64,000 nucleotides of DNA from Guyanagaster necrorhizus (taxonomy: Eukaryota; Basidiomycota; Agaricomycetes; Agaricales; Physalacriaceae): contig NW_025064904.1 in NCBI RefSeq assembly GCF_019112545.1, forward strand, positions 124,001 through 188,000. The letters run 5' to 3'. The notes under the pieces were generated by a model that saw only the letters and a list, made by a program, of their open reading frames with translations, did no database searches and was not told the origin of the DNA. Shown here piece by piece: positions 62,831 to 64,000 of this stretch (position 1 is its first letter; every line of letters begins with the position of its first letter). Made by a program: the position numbers and the translations under genes.

Positions 62831-64000
62831 TTGTCAGTCCTTACCGCATCGCCCCTAGGAGCAGGTTGATATCTGGTAGTAATTGTATAACGTTGGACTC
62901 GTCGAGGTTATCAGGGAGGACCTACACAACCGTAAAGCCGGCTCCTGGCATCATTGCTGGTCCTCGTTCATGACCAGTCCGCACGAGGCCGAGTATTGTC
63001 ATCCATTAGACCAGGATGCGAATCGGATCAGTGTGAGATCCATCTTCCAAAGTCAGAAATGGTTTATTACCAGCACCCGGCCTCATTGAGACCTTCAGGA
63101 ACGGTCGGGCCCGTAACGCAGCTAGGGCTAAGTGGTTGGAACCTTCGCGACCATGTGATCAGCGCGTGTCTACAACTAGAAAACTATCCTCCCCCATGGT
63201 CGGCTGAAAGTCGCCTGCATTTGATAGAATCGATTCGAAAAAGTACAGTACGTCTGTGTAGACCGCGTTCATCCCCCGCATCCGAGTCCATGTCCTTCTC
63301 CGGGATCGACCAATGTATTTCGCCCTATCTGCGAATCCTGAAGTCGAAGGCACTGGTTATTGACTGAATTGCTAAAATAGCGTCATGCAAGTTGGAACCA
63401 TCCCTGGCGTCAAAAACAAGCTATGCCGCTCTCAACGGCTCGCATTGTCACCCGTATTTCGGGGTTCGGTCATATGCAACTCCACGTCTCGATGTGATGA
63501 GGTACCACCGGGTACCTAACCGCCCTCATCGTCCAAATCATCTCAACTCGGAAGATAGCACAAGGTTATGATGATCAGCATATCATACACTCGGTGATGT
63601 CTTCCACCCGAGAATTTACCGATGTGGTGCGGGGCAGCGTAGGCGGGATAGATGAAGTGGGTTGAAACAGGTTCCGCAGACAGACTATATGCGTGTCATG
63701 ATGTGGATATTTTTTCAGGATAGCAATCAGATGTATCATGTTACGATTCCAGACGAAGATTGAGTATTCGAGGTCACCCACAAAGCGTCATCAGATGGCG
63801 ATGGTGGACACGGAGCGGAGTGGGGCTCGGGCATGTCAAGGGAGAAGGTTCTGTGGCCAGGTTAAATAAATATCAGTCGACATACGTGAAAAGCATGACA
63901 CATACTCGGAAACAGAGCATTACGCTGTCACCTAAAGATGAGCTGAGTATTTTTTTATTCGGTAGTTAGAAGGATAACCGACCTATGAAACCTCCTCTAA
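62831..64000. other. Right end, no supportable gene
   Basis: About 1.17 kb. Several short frames on both strands (for example 62883-63367) lack recognisable motifs and splice support. Within it GGTACCACCGGGTACC near 63510 is a small imperfect inverted repeat. I see no gene I can stand behind. Confidence 0.4.

Overview
The window is nuclear DNA from a filamentous basidiomycete, most likely an Agaricomycete mushroom-former. Genes are closely packed on both strands and broken by many introns of about 45-60 nt with GT..CTRAY..AG signals. The gene set is fungal: DASH subunit DAD1, Pkc1 with HR1-C2-C1-C1-kinase order, an SH3-WW-RasGEF Cdc25, a siderophore transporter and an NCS1 permease. Proteins were assembled by eye by joining exons across consensus splice sites. 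Gene ends are usually exact; internal exon borders were checked only where stated. The species cannot be named from this sequence.

Layout. 0.2-6.7 kb: BET2 (Rab geranylgeranyltransferase beta, minus) and MTO1 (mitochondrial tRNA modification, plus) head to head, then a FrnE/DsbA-like oxidoreductase and a DUF427 protein. 6.9-13.9 kb: a Cep57-domain coiled-coil protein (minus) divergent from the ribosome-biogenesis GTPase BMS1. 14.4-18.7 kb: an NCS1 permease and the nucleotide-sugar transporter HUT1. 18.8-25.2 kb: a STYX-like pseudophosphatase (minus) divergent from the zinc chaperone GTPase ZNG1, followed by the 60S-maturation GTPase EFL1. 25.7-26.05 kb is a decayed copy of the EFL1 3' end. 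26.3-30.8 kb: a Ras exchange factor. 31.7-39.2 kb: a WD40 protein (minus), DAD1 (plus) and Pkc1 (minus). 39.4-41.6 kb: an unrecognised protein with a very acidic tail. 42.3-48.3 kb: endosulfine, POL12 (minus) and CWF19. 48.6-53.6 kb is a decayed stretch with a deleted GH18 chitinase and a broken alginate-lyase-like gene on either side of an intact citramalyl-CoA-lyase-like gene. 54.1-59.2 kb: the spliceosomal helicase PRP2 and YIF1. 59.3-62.8 kb: a siderophore-type MFS transporter (minus) divergent from a broken siderophore-esterase-like gene, with a cluster of iron-type GATA motifs between them. The last 1.1 kb has no gene I can support.

Functional themes. Most genes are single-copy housekeeping genes: ribosome assembly (BMS1, EFL1), splicing (CWF19, PRP2), signalling (Cdc25, Pkc1, endosulfine), mitosis (DAD1, Cep57-like), replication (POL12), and membrane traffic and ER transport (BET2, YIF1, HUT1). 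The secreted or uptake-related genes in the right third are largely dead, so that part looks like the variable portion of the locus. I found no mobile element with recognisable coding capacity, no CRISPR and no tRNA or rRNA gene. The most interesting signals are the GATA cluster at the siderophore locus, teloboxes next to the BMS1 and DAD1 start codons, the EFL1 tail duplication, and a pseudophosphatase that kept its catalytic Cys but lost its Arg.
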